From: Stenopsyche tienmushanensis
Lineage: Eukaryota > Arthropoda > Insecta > Trichoptera > Stenopsychidae
Assembly (NCBI GenBank): GCA_008973525.1
Contig: WACJ01000406.1
Location: 1,960,930-2,024,929, forward strand
DNA: 64,000 bases
Reading direction: 5' to 3'
Both the position numbers and the translations under genes were made by a program. A model generated the notes under the pieces. It made no database searches and had not been told where the DNA came from. It worked only from the letters and a program-made list of their open reading frames with translations. Positions 24,568-36,316 of the stretch are shown piece after piece. The number at the start of each line of letters is the position of its first letter. Positions within the stretch are counted from its first letter, which is position 1.

Positions 24568-25549
24568 TTTTTTTTTTTTTTTCGAAGGAGGGGAATCTTC
24601 AAGAAGACACCTCCTTCTGAGGTAGTGTGAAGTTTGACTAAGCATTGGTAATGCGTCTCGCTAGTATTTGACTGAGCATCGCCAGACTCACTAAACCCCT
24701 CCTCCGGTTCCGCCGCCACCCGGCTACCGCGAAGTATTGCTCTAGGGTGGCGGTATGTGTCCCTCTATGGCCTCGTGTTAACGTGAATTCTTCACGGTTC
24801 TTCTATTCTTGATATATCTCTGCTGGGTTTTCTCGCTCATGGGTTGAGGAGGAGGAGGATGCTTCGGTGCGTGTCCGACGTCTCAGTCGTTCAGCATCCT
24901 CCTTCTGCAGCATAACGCTCGCGACGTATCTGGACAACGCGCTCCATGCCCTGGCATTGGTTAGCATCGTAGGGACCATGTTGCTGGGAGTGAGTGAATT
25001 GACTTCAAGCTCCTCCCGCAGTGTGTCCCTCTCTGTGCTCCAAGCCGGGCAGTCGAATAGCGTGTGCGCGGCATCGTCCAGCTCCGCTCCGCAGTGGTGA
25101 CAATTCGGACCGGCCTCTTTTTGAATCCTATGCAGGTAGCTACCAAAGCAGCCATGCCCAGTGAGTGCTTGGGTAAGGTGGTAGCACAGCTGACCGTGTT
25201 TCCTAGCTGTCTAGGGCTTTAAGTCAGGGATGAGCCGATGGGTCCATCGACCTTTGGTGGAGCTGTCCCATCGGGACTGCCATTCTACCATGGTGGACTG
25301 CCTAGCTCTTTGCCTGGTTTCCCCGGTGCATATAGCTTTCCTTTCTTTTGCGAACAGGTCGATTGGTGGAATGGCAGTCAGTGCCAGGACTGCGTCCTCT
25401 GACACTGTGCGATATGCTGCTGCGACTATGATCGCGCTTCTCCTCTGTACTCTAGCCAGATTTAGCCTGGCCCTTTCGAAGTGTAGTGCCTCAGCCCATA
25501 TCGGAGCTCCGTACAATAGTACCGAGTGCACCACCTCGTTATATAGTGA
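24568..25549 (-). pseudogene. R1-like non-LTR retrotransposon, copy 1 (3' end with poly-A)
   Basis: A 5'-truncated LINE on the minus strand. Its reading starts near 25540 with SVLLYGAPIWAEAL, then LARVQRRSAIIVAAAYRTVS and IPPIDLFAKERKAI, which are typical of the C-terminal part of R1-clade reverse transcriptases (open part 25211-25534). After a stop, another frame encodes a CX2CX8HX4C zinc knuckle (CHHCGAELDDAAHTLFDC) near 25050-25105. A 3' UTR runs to 24583, followed by 15 A residues (T-run at 24568-24582). The endonuclease and most of the RT are absent. The higher GC content than the flanks fits an imported LINE. Confidence 0.85.
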
Positions 25550-26150
25550 TTTTTTTTGCCTCTGCCTGAAATTTATTCTTCTGCTGTTGTTCGTCGTCTT
25601 ATACGTTCAACCTCCTCCTTCCGCCGCATAGCACTCGTCGTGTATTTGCACCACGCATTCCATGCCCTAGCATCCGTTAACATTAAAGGTACCATATTGC
25701 TAGGGCAGAGCGAGCTGATTCCCAACTCCTCCCGTAGGATGTCCCTTTCTGTGCTCGATTCTGGGCAGACAAATGTCGTATGTGCAGCATCGTCGTGTTA
25801 TGCTTTGCAGTGGTGGCACTCCGGGTCTCTGCCTATATTATGTAGGTTTGCACAAAACAGTCGTACCCGGTGAAAACCTGGATCTAATGGTAGCACAGTT
25901 GACTGTGCTTTCTGTCTACCCAAATTCTCAGGTTCGATATTAGCTCATGCGTCCACCGATCTTTAGCGGAGTTGTCCCATCAGGACTGCCACGCCGCCAT
26001 GGTCCTTTGCTTATTCTTCGTCTTCGCCTGTTTGTATTGCCTGTCTCTCGTAGGCGAGCAAGTCGATTGGTGGTATAGCAATCAGTGCCAGGACAGCGTC
26101 TTCCGACACTGTACGCACCTTCTCTGGACTATGGCCATGTTAAGCCTAAT
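25550..26150 (-). pseudogene. R1-like non-LTR retrotransposon, copy 2
   Basis: A second fragment of the same LINE family directly upstream of copy 1 on the minus strand. It covers the same protein region: a TVSEDAVLALIAIP-like block near 26070-26110 and the CHHCKA...HTTFVC zinc knuckle near 25790-25830, with an in-frame stop inside the knuckle. It ends in eight A residues (T-run at 25550-25557) without the long 3' UTR of copy 1. The copies have diverged enough to be independent insertions and not a recent duplication. Confidence 0.8.
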
Positions 26151-27955
26151 AATATTACAAAACTATCATAATCATATATATTATGGCATCGAATACAAAT
26201 TATTCTGACATCTTTGATTGATTGATAGCTTGCATAAATATTAAATTATTTAAATTTAATCAATCATATCTTAAAATCCAAACAAATATAACAGGGCGAT
26301 GATGAAAATGAAATCGATTTTGACTAGATTTAGAACATAAACTGGGAATATATATGTTAAACAATATACATGTTAAATGCTTTAAAAATACATACAGATA
26401 AATTTAATCTGAAAAATTATCATAATTATATCGTCCGCTGCATGAGTAGACCAAACAATTGTCTAAAATAAGTAACTTGTATACACAATTTGCACGTACA
26501 TACATGCAAATCTTGATTTCAGCGGTAATATTTTTAAATAATTAAATTAATCTTACTAGAGATTTCAGCATATTTCAAACGCCGTAAAATTGATATTTAA
26601 GAACCTGAATTTAGATTTGAATAAAATGCGGAATTGCTCAATATTCGATTGTTGTATCCCTGATATATTGCCAATATTAAGTGTTTTCGCGGTGACCCTG
26701 TGCATGATTAGTTTTCATTGTATCAGACGCAATTTCGTATTCATTCATAAATATTTATGCTCTCAGATGATAACTACCATAACCTTAAGAATCTACATAT
26801 TTAGAGCTCGAAAATCAAGTGGTAATCTAAAAATATTACCAATTTCAAGTTATATTGTATAAATTAATACTTTGCTTTTGTGTCCAAGCGAAGAACGCTA
26901 AAGGAGTTCCGTATTAATTTTTATGAAGATCGATATTGTAGTGTTTGCGTACTCGAAACTCGCATGAATATATTATAAGACTTACAAATTTAGAAGGGAT
27001 AGAAATAGTCGAGTATTCCGAATGCTCATTTTAAAAAATCCCTATCCAAATATACGAACAACACAGTTGGAAACGGACCAACGTCCACTTTTTTTGCAGG
27101 CTCACTCTTTTCAGCATCGAATTAGCATGATTGTGTGAAAATATTGAAATTGTGGCACATTTCTCGCAGAATAAACATTTGGGTTTTGTGTGCCTGATAT
27201 AAGAATTGAGCTAAGCTCTTATTAGAACCTCATTCTTGTTGAAAGTTGCCGGACGAGATTTCGAATCGGCCATGGGAAAAATGCGCCTCAAAACGATGGT
27301 AGATTAATCAAAATGATAAAAAATGAAGGGTTAACATATTGAACAGGTTTAGAAGCATCGTCTTCGATAAAAATAGACACATCGAAAAATTTGCGAATGC
27401 AATTTCAATACCTGAGTTATGACCATAGGGGTTGGCTGCTCAGGCGCAATAATATATTTACATATTAAGTCCAATAAAATACTAAATCGCATTTATCAGT
27501 AAAACGCTCATTAAGGACATCAATAAATCATCTGCGTTCATTTTTTTTACATATATAAAATTTCTCAAACTGGTATGCCGAGATAGTTGTTTTGACCCTA
27601 TTTTATAACTATGCAAAGCGTGTTTTTATTTAGAAATGCCATAAATCTCGATTTTTTAACGACTCCTGATGATACAATAAGCAAAAAAAAAAATAGAAAA
27701 CCAGTCACATTTTTTTTATTTTTGCAAACACCATCAAATTTGCCATATCAATATCTTAATGCACACACATGGTCATCGTGTACGAACGCGCATAGAAATT
27801 TAAGGTTGTGCGTTTGCTTCTTCAAGGCTAATGTGTTTTGATTACAATAAAAACATGGCATATTTTAAACATTTTTTCTTAAATCCAAAAATTGATAAAT
27901 TCCAAGGATATCCAATTAAATGCATCGACAAATTTACTCCTAATATTAAGCTATA
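26151..27955. other. No recognised feature
   Basis: AT-rich, apparently unique DNA. The 90-codon frame at 26590-26862 has hydrophobic stretches but no family resemblance and no start context worth noting. Confidence 0.45.
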
Positions 27956-28517
27956 CAGAGCCGTAACTAGGGTACGAAGCGCCCGTGGCAAAAATCTAAC
28001 TTAACGCCCCCCCACTCCGGGAAATCCATTTTTTAAGTTAACTAATACTATTATAATTAATATATTAAATCCTATTTTAATGTATGTTTTAACATAATAC
28101 ACAAACATAGTCCCAAAAGTACCCGACCTAACGTATAGATGGCGGCTACTGTTGATAGAATGTATGGTGGTGTCTAGAGGCTAACGTCGCTTCCGCGATC
28201 GTACAGATAGAGAATGTCGAAAAATGCCCTGAAAGAAGACGGAGGCTGGCCATAAGGTTTGTATGCTCAATCGGTCCGCTTTTCGGACCGCTGAATGAGC
28301 GACTCGCGTTTAGACGAAGAAAAGAGGGATTAGACAACTTAGTGTATATTTTAAAAACGGACAGAGTTAATCAGTGTTGATACAGTAAAGTAGAATGGTT
28401 GAGTAAAATAAAAACCATGTGTAACTCTCGACCGGGTTGGTATTCGGCGTTTTGCGCCCCAAACCCAGTTGCGCCCGTGTCGGGCGCCTGCTTTGCCACG
28501 CCCTTGTTACGACCCTG
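27956..28517 (-). mobile_element. hAT-like CAGAGCCGTAAC element with perfect 8-bp target duplication
   Basis: Ends are CAGAGCCGTAACTAGGGTA and, inverted, CAGGGTCGTAACAAGGGC. The 8-bp word AAGCTATA flanks the element at 27948-27955 and 28518-28525, which is diagnostic of hAT-superfamily insertion. The 562-bp interior carries the conserved palindrome GGTCCGCTTTTCGGACC near 28277 and GACAGAGTTAATCAGTG near 28362; there is no transposase, so it is non-autonomous. It is the best-defined member of a family with at least eight copies in this window. Confidence 0.92.
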
Positions 28518-28700
28518 AAGCTATACGATCATTTATCAAAATAACTTTTCATTTTATTTCATTTCGTTGCAATCAGAGATCCTTAAAAAATGACGTGGAT
28601 GCAATCTTTATTGCAAAAATATTAATATTTGTTTAAAATTAAACGCATTTATCAATTCAAATACATGCTGGAAATAAAGATGAATATATATGTTCACCTA

Positions 28701-29302
28701 CAGTAGAATCTCGATTATCCGGCCTAATGCTGGAAGTACACGGATAACTGGAAAACGCGGATAATCCAAATCATCAAACTTCGAATATAATATCATATTT
28801 ACAATGCAAATTTTAATACCTATTATTTATTAAGAAAAACACTCATAGTTAAGCAGATAAGTGGTCGTTAGTGGTTAGTACAAAGCGGTACCAAAATATT
28901 AAAAATATATACGAATATATTTTTAAAAAACCTGTATTTTTTATTGTTTATTTTTAAAAAAAAAAAATTTATATAATATTATATTCAAATCCTCTTTGTT
29001 CAGCATAATCTAGCAATGATTCAAACATAATTCAATCCTGTTTTATGGCTAATGTAATCACCGGTATCTTCTTCGCTTGTTATGTCACTCTCATTTTCTT
29101 CCTCTTGAGAAACAGAATAAACGATATCTGTGTCATCCATGTATTCAAAATCTGGATCTTTTAAATCACGATCGATTCACTCTTCCATGTTTTCCATATT
29201 CACGTTTTCAAAAAAAATTAAATTTTGCAATAATCGACATATTTCAAATATATCATTCTCTTCAGAATGCATTGATTTGTTTTCATGTCAGGAAGAATAT
29301 TT
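28701..29302 (-). pseudogene. Tigger/pogo remnant, copy 3
   Basis: The left boundary is an intact inverted repeat (CAGTAGAATCTCGATTATCC) next to TA at 28699-28700. On the minus strand the C-terminal tail of a Tigger transposase can be read near 29040-29290: HSEENDIFEICRLLQNL, then a DPDFEYMDDTDIVYSVS acidic stretch. It parallels the tail of copy 1 (HSEENEANYISEM). The 5' part is missing; a hAT-like fragment begins at 29303. At 28849-28852 it preserves the unoccupied TTAA that is filled in copy 1. Confidence 0.85.
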
Positions 29303-29515
29303 CTACATGAACCAACACTGATTAACTCTGTCTGTTATTATAATGCATACTAAGTTGTCTAATCCCTCTTTTCTTCGCGGTCCCAAAAGCGGACCGATTG
29401 GACACACAGATCTTGTGACCACTCCGTCCTCTTTAAGGGCTTCTTGCGACATTTTATATGATCTGTACAGTTACGGAAGAAATGTAGCGTCTAGCATCTG
29501 CCAAATATTGTATTT
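29303..29515 (+). mobile_element. hAT-like CAGAGCCGTAAC family, internal fragment
   Basis: Begins at ACATGAACCAACACTGATTA, contains CCCAAAAGCGGACCGATTGG near 29382 and ATCTGTACAGTTACGGAAG near 29460. It has no terminal repeats and directly abuts the Tigger copy 3 remnant. Confidence 0.7.
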
Positions 29516-30482
29516 TTTTCAGAAATCGATCAAGTTATCACCTTTCTCAGCAGGAGCTTTTATCACCTCGGGTCCTTTTTTAAAATCTTACACTCGCTGT
29601 AACAAAATGTTAAAAAATATCAATTTAAATATTTTCGAGCTTCTTATATGCCCTGAAAATGCCTCATTATCATATAAAAGTCATAAGCAATCAGTGGATC
29701 ATGACCTTTAAGGTATGTACGTCATTTTAAATCGCCTACATATATTTCCTACCATAATAAAATTGTATAGAATCTCTACGCGTAAAATTGTAATCTGAAC
29801 TGCTAAATTTTTGTCTGTGTTTCTAAATAGCGATAGTGTAATAATCTATTATTGGATATTAACGATCTCCATAGAAGACTTTTTAGGAAAATATTGGTTT
29901 ATGGGTTAGTATTTTAATGTCTTCCACATATAAATTATTTGAGTAGAAGGTAGTAGAATATCTAGAAGTGAACGGTGAACTTATCGTTATGTTGTAATAC
30001 TTTAGTTACTAATTGCATATCAATACTGATAGAAGATCCTGCCCAACTTAATAAATTGCCCTCTAAATCAGATGGAAAGCGGCTTTTTAGCTAGTCAAAA
30101 GAATAAAAATTCCATGGTTTTTTTGCGTAATGCCAAAAAATACATCATAATCATTTATGCATATACCAAATGTATTCATCATTATTAAAATCCAGAGTGT
30201 AAAATGAATTAATACCATATTCGTGTAGCGGGTGCGCTTCCAAGCACTTCATTTTGGTAATTTTCCATAAATTCACTAGATGACTCATTCGAAAAAAATT
30301 GTTCCAATTTTATAGTTCTAATAAGCTTAATTGCATTGTCACATTGTTGGGAAACTATGCTCCCAAAACCGCAGTGTCAAAATTGCTTATCTAATCATTG
30401 TTTTCGCGTTCATATGTAATGTTTATAAATACCACTTTATTTCATTTTTTGCACAGAACTTTCTAGAATAAGATTTAATAAT
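29516..30482. other. No recognised feature
   Basis: AT-rich DNA with no supported gene or family repeat. Confidence 0.4.
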
Positions 30483-30790
30483 CAATGGCGGATTTAGCAT
30501 TTGAGAGGCCCTTGGCGCAATTTAAGTTTGAGTCCCCTGGACCCATTTGATTTTTCAGCTTGGACAAATCCTGACATTCGGTCCTCGATATGCGCGGTTT
30601 CCTATTACGATTTTACTATTACGCGGCAACATCTAAGCGGAGAACGGTTTAGTTTTTCAATTGAAAGCTGTTATTTCGACCACGATTTCTATATGCCGCA
30701 TACGAGTGAAACAGTGTGTTTCATGAAAACACCGAAATATTTGAGGCCCGAGGCGCGCGCCCTGTGTACTTGTAGGAAAATTCGCCACTG
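30483..30790. mobile_element. Small MITE with CAGTGGCGGATTT-type ends
   Basis: The left end CAATGGCGGATTTAGC mirrors the right end, which inverted reads CAGTGGCGAATTTTCC; both then continue into GGCCC- and GGCGCG-rich words. The 308-bp segment is more GC-rich than its flanks. The end form resembles hAT-type MITEs, but the flanking 8-mers do not match, so the superfamily is uncertain. The 99-codon frame inside it is not a gene. Confidence 0.6.
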
Positions 30791-31657
30791 GATTCAATAA
30801 ACATTCATTTAAAACTAGCGATAATATTAATCACGGGGCAATAAATTTTACAAAAAAATCAGCGTTTCTTAAAACCCGTGTCTAAAAACGAAGTGATTTA
30901 TTGTCGTTATCAAATGACCGAAACTGAGATATTAATAAGGCGTTAATTGTGACTGGTCCATTTGTTCACATTACATAAAAGAGATAAATTCGCGAAGCCT
31001 TTTCATCATTTGGCTATCTCATTTAAGTCGCCCAAAGGGCAAAGGTTAAGCAAAATATTTAGGTAAAAAATGAAATAACAGTTTGCAGTGGTGAAAAAAA
31101 TATAGCAGACGTTTGTGAAATTCCTCAATCGCTTTGAGTAACATTTCTATATAGCAATGTTTGCGTCAGAAATATCTCTTCAACAATACTTTCGCATAAT
31201 AAATTATAATAATAAATACCGCAAATATTCTCCAATATCAAAACAACTATTAAATACCGTAACTATTATGATTTTTAAATATAATGCCTCCACTGTTGGA
31301 ATATCAAGGACGTAAACTACATTTAAACATAAAACAGTTAATCAATTATGATTTTATAATTATTTTTTAGTCGATTCGCAAGATTATTTTATTAATGCTG
31401 TTATATTTCAAAAGGCGTTTTAAAAACCTTGATCCAAAATTATGTTTCCTCTTGAATACTCCTTAGTCATAAAATATATTGGGACATGCATTTTATTTAT
31501 TTGACAGTTTACACTTTATTTTTAGTATGCATTAAATTATATAAATTCACTTTCACCTAATTTGAACAAAAAACTCGTATTAAAATGAATGAAATTAACA
31601 TAAAAATGATAGAGTCTTCATTTTTATAAATTCTCTTAGATCTTGTTTTTATAACTA
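30791..31657. other. No recognised feature
   Basis: AT-rich DNA; nothing supported. Confidence 0.4.
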
Positions 31658-33019
31658 CAGTGGAACCTCGGTTATCCGGCCTAATTGGGGGTGGAAGTAG
31701 TCCGGATAGCGAAAATCCGGATAATCGAATAAAATCAGTATTGGCATATAATAAATATTTTTTTATTAAAAAAAATATATATATATCGATTTTGACTTTA
31801 AACTGGCTCTTTTTTTAAAAGCTGCGAAATCGCGAATACTCTTAAAATATAAATTACACTCTTCTTAGTTCTGAATACATTTCATGATTAACACTAAATA
31901 GCTTCAGAATGCATAGGACCAATATCTCCCTCCTCGCAAATCTCTTCTTCGTCTTCTCGGTCTTTTTCTTCTGAGGCAGATTGAAATTTTTAAAATTAAT
32001 TCCTCATCATTCAAAATTTGAAATCCAGGATCGTTTGCATCGCAGTTTAATCACTAGGTTACATCTTTTTCGTCGTTTGCGTTACTAGAACTTACTAAAA
32101 TAATCTTTTAAATTTATTTTCTTGTGGAAGCTGATAACTGTTTCTTCGTTATTTTTGTCTGCTATCAATAATCGTTGAAACATCTGATTTATATGTAAAT
32201 GTTTGGATGTTTCTATTACACCCTGATCCATCGATTGTATTACCGATGTTCCAGTTTGTGGAAGAAATTTTATCGTAAACATTTCATCAATCTGGCTTAA
32301 ACTTTCTATAGACGGTGCATTGCCTAGTAATAATAATGTTTATCCTTCTTTTATTTATAGAGTTTTGATATTTCTTCACTTCTGGTATGAACTGTTTTTC
32401 ATATCATCATTTAAAAACTTCACCATTCATTCAGGGTTTTTTTCTGATGATCAACCGGAAGACTTTTGATATTTTTACAGTATCTGGGGCTCTCTGATTA
32501 TCCAATGACAAGCAGCAGCAGTCTATGTCTGCCTGTAGCATTTCCATACATCCCAGGATCAATATTTTCACGTCTTGATGCCAAAGATCTGTTGGGTATT
32601 TTTTTTTCCAATTTAAGCCGGTCTCATCAACATTGTACATAAATTATTCGCCGAATCCATTCTTCTCCACAGATAGCTTCAATGTGTCATTTAATGTGTT
32701 TGCTGAAGGTATTTCAGCAGAAAGCTTTTCCCCATGAACAATAACGGATCAAATATTGGCTGTCCAGTTGATCGTCTTTATATGAACCACATAAAATACA
32801 TTCTTCAAGTTCTGTATTTCTTGATTATTTTCATAACTTTTCGCTCTGAGCTTCCATCTTCTGATATTAAACAATTAGCAAACTTTTTAATATTCAATCC
32901 ATCATGTTGTGAGCAAAATTGGACACAATTCTCCACGTAAAAATCAGCAATTTTGTTTTGATTTTGTTTTATTTTAAATAATCCGGATAATCAAAGTCCG
33001 GATAATCGAGGTTCTACTG
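31658..33019 (-). pseudogene. Tigger/pogo DNA transposon with both ends and TA duplication, copy 4
   Basis: Inverted ends CAGTGGAACCTCGGTTATCC (31658) and, inverted from 33019, CAGTAGAACCTCGATTATCC, each next to TA (31656-31657 and 33020-33021). The 1362-bp element codes on minus: NVDETGLNWKKKYPT near 32600 (first Asp), LLLLGNAPSIES near 32310-32330, where the second catalytic Asp of the DNAPS motif is replaced by Gly, and GTSVIQSMDQGVIETSKH near 32205-32255 (third Asp). Open parts are 32085-32282 and 32431-32640; stops and frameshifts separate them, so it is inactive. It is closely related to copy 2 at 7299-8608. Confidence 0.93.
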
Positions 33020-33977
33020 TATAACAAATCAAGACAATTCAGCGATTATATTCAATTGTTTGTTTATAATATCTTTGCATGAATTAAAATATATTTTTCC
33101 TGAATTTGAACTTTTTGTATTCTGTGGCTATTCGCTAAGCAAATCGGATAGCATAATTTCTACATATTATGGAAGCGCAAAATTGTTACGGAATATTCCA
33201 GTTTATTAAAAGTTTACCTCTCGCCGACAAACTCTGGAATTGCTTTCCGCTTTAATTAAACGAATAGTTACCTGACGTTTCTGAAAAAAAATCGCTCCCG
33301 CAATGAAGACGAAATGAGATCCGAAGCGCGTTGTTTGTACATATTATTTGCACCTTCGACTCGTTTTAGTGATGCGTAAATTCACGCTCAATCTTTCACG
33401 CTTTCTTTCTATAGATACTTCGGCAACTGTTGCCAAAAAATTCTAATGACAATAAAAAAAATCTCATACGTGTGCTAACACTGACATAAACGTCTTGTCG
33501 TATTAGTGGAGAGAAATGAAAGGGAACGTTGTGGAAATACAGTCACTTAGGAAATATCTCGGTCTGAAAATCATCAACGTTTCAGCAACGAATTCCGTTC
33601 AGACCACTCAAGGTATGGTGCTATTAAAATATTTCTAGTGCTGAAAATTGCGCATTACTAACTGTTGCGTATTGATTCCAGCGTTTCTCAACTGCCACAC
33701 TGAAACCAACAACAAAAAAATGCGATCACACAATAACACTATATATTGCATTGAAGACCACTGCCACTTAATAATCAATCTCAGAAAAAATTATGTATGC
33801 AGTAGAAACATTCATATTTAGCGAAAATTAACCTAATCATCTGAATAAATACCTAAATGAATAAGATGAATATAAATAGAGAGCCGTAACTAAGTAGACA
33901 CAATATGTGTGTAGATGCAGCGTTCAGGAAGTCATAAATAGTATTGATAAAAAGAATTACATTTGCCATTTGTGTTT
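33020..33977. other. No recognised feature
   Basis: AT-rich DNA with no supported gene or repeat. Confidence 0.4.
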
Positions 33978-34640
33978 TTGAGTCCAATCCTGAGCCAAAA
34001 TTTCGATCCCGGGATTTCAGGATAACATTAGACTATCCCGGGACTGCTGCTGAAAATGCACGCTCAGCCTCCACACTCGTTAGAGGTATCGTTATCAGAT
34101 ATTTAAATGCTAGTTCGAGTTGATGACCGCGTGAGCCCCCATTTTCGTATAACACCATCAATTTGACTGATAAAATTCCTTTCTGCTGAGACACGCACTA
34201 AAACTCACAAAATTCCCGATTTCCCGACAAATTATTTATTTCCATCGCTGCAGATGAATACTTACATACTATGATACTTTGATGTGATTCGTAATTATGT
34301 TACGGAGGAATACAAAAACTCTGAACCCCGTATCTATTATGTTTCATATCGATATTCCCATTATTAGAGTCGATGTGTAGTAAATACATCACCGGTAGGG
34401 AAAGGTTAATATAACAATTTGAAAAACATATATGTACTGTATATTTGTACACATAGATTAGACAGTTGCTGCCCTTATACCTCGCCTAAGCTCGTCAATC
34501 AGTAGTTACGCCACTATTTCCAAGCGTCCAGATTTCGACGGAAATGTTTCGATTTAGTAGCCTTCATCGTGCTAGTGAGGTGTATTTTTTTCTGTTAGAT
34601 AAAAATTTCAATCCCGGATTTTTCGGGATTACGTATTATT
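33978..34640 (+). mobile_element. hAT-like TAGGGAATC family, copy B (right-truncated)
   Basis: Starts near GAGTCCAATCCTGAGCC and shares the ATCCCGGGATTTCAGG ends and the long interior with copy C (61661-62420) in the opposite orientation, including words such as AGACACGCACTAAAACTC, AGTCGATGTGTAGTAAATAC and CTCGCCTAAGCTCG. Its right inverted repeat is lost where a mariner pseudogene begins. Confidence 0.8.
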
Positions 34641-35030
34641 AGTAAACGTAAGCATTATTTTTAATATTAGCAAACAGGTAGTAGTCGCTGGGAGCCAGAA
34701 CACGGTGAATAGGGTAGAAATTCAAAGTGCAGTTCGGGCAATTTTCCCACCCAAAAATACAGACGCCAAACCTCACTAGTTGACATTGGGGTTTTTGGTC
34801 GCTTTGGGTGGTTTTCAAAATTATTTTTATAGCGTTCAAACAGCGCTCCGAATTGTCGACGCGTAATTATTTTTGATCGATTGTAAGCAAACGCGGTACC
34901 CACTTTGAATAGAGCTTTATCGTGGACAATTAATACAAAATGATAAATACAATGCCTTCTGATATCTTTAAGTTTCAAAAATGCATTATCGAGCATTTGG
35001 GAATCACTTGGAAGCATTGCATAAAATCTT
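34641..35030 (-). pseudogene. Mariner transposase remnant abutting hAT-like copy B
   Basis: On the minus strand one frame gives KWVPRLLTIDQKQLRVDNS and continues to SERCLNAIK near 34830-34910, the linker region after the mariner helix-turn-helix. About 150 bases later the same strand gives VLAPSDYYLFANIKNN near 34650-34700, the C-terminal block around the third catalytic Asp. The part with the first two Asp residues is deleted. The 116-codon open frame at 34667-35017 is out of phase with most of this homology, so it is not a gene. Confidence 0.78.
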
Positions 35031-36185
35031 TAAATTATTTATTTTGATGCAAACAAGATGATAGCTTAATTCATTAGGATAAAGGATCAAAAACGGAAGG
35101 ATGATATAAAAAGCATTGATGTATTATACATTTCCCCATATTTTACGTTTTACAGATGCAATATATCGAGATTGCATTTTCTGAAATTAGAATGTCATGG
35201 ACTTTGTGTCGACCAAATTCCCTTTGAAAATAGGTACATCTGTCCTTTAACATATGAAATCCATCTGTTTGTTGGAAGAAAATATTTTTATTATGTGAAA
35301 ATAACAAGGTCTCCATGGGAAATATATTTCCATGGAATTTCAATGCATTCATATCTCGTATTCCAGCATATTATTCTCATATTTGATATTACACGATATA
35401 TCCTATGCATCCATGTCTATGTCATCTATTGAAGATAATGCAACATATACATTTTTCCTTTTAATAAATTGGCACGTAATGGATATAATTTCAAAGGGAG
35501 CTGTGTACGTTTGTGTAAAATATTAAATATATCACTCATTGGAAGCAAATTTATACCATAGCCATAAATCAATTCCCAGCACGAATTCTTCGACTTATCA
35601 ATTCGGCACAAATTTAAAATTTTCTCCATTAAAGCTGTCGCAATTTTTCGCCTAAAATAGTTACACGACATGCGATATCGAAAATTTTAGCTATGTGGGC
35701 AAATTTCTTTCCCGCATGTGGCATTCTTTTCCTATAATCAATATTGATTTATTTGGCTAATTGCTGAATCCAGAATCCATTACCGAAATTTCAGCAGCAT
35801 TGCGCACAATTGATGTAAAGTGAAGCGTATTACATTCGGAGGAATTAAATTTTCGCATCAACAATACACAATGAGATCCGTATATAACGCGATCGCCATA
35901 ACGGAATGGTTAGGAGATGTAACGGATTATCGACGGTAAAGAGCATTTCTCAAGCATAAGTCTGGTTCGTTTAATGCGACGGATGTTCGATAAGTTCTGA
36001 ATTTACAGCTTAAAAAAATATTTATATCATTTAACAATGACTATTATTCATAAGAGTGTTGATCAAGTTGCTGATCATACAGTAATCGTCTTTATAAATT
36101 AAATATTATTCAATGGAAATTTGTTATGGCGCTATATCCGGCTGCCATTGCAGACATGTTCGCTAATGTTAAACAACGACTTCTA
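35031..36185. other. No recognised feature
   Basis: AT-rich DNA. Open frames on both strands between 35143 and 35671 overlap each other and show no family motif. Confidence 0.4.
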
Positions 36186-36316
36186 TCAGGTCATTCCAAA
36201 AGTTCGTGCGCATTTTTGGGATTTTTTCAAATAGTGTAAATAAAACACAATTTAACATTTTAATCAATGATATATTTTCCTCCCAAAAATGCGCATGGAC
36301 TTTTGGACTGACCTGA
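36186..36316. mobile_element. 131-bp mariner MITE with TA target duplication
   Basis: Inverted ends TCAGGTCATTCCAAAAGTTC and, from the right, TCAGGTCAGTCCAAAAGTCC, extending for about 35 bp each through TGCGCATTTTTGGGA. TA lies on both sides (36184-36185 and 36317-36318). It is an end-to-end deletion derivative of the mariner at 23555-24282, with which it shares both ends and some A-rich sequence beyond the left end. Confidence 0.93.

Noticed and set aside
25230..25631. 133-codon plus-strand frame
   Set aside because: Antisense of the R1-like LINE RT region on the minus strand, which has the recognisable motifs.
34667..35017. 116-codon minus frame as a real protein
   Set aside because: It runs across a mariner remnant whose homologous residues are mostly in another frame; it is a chance opening.
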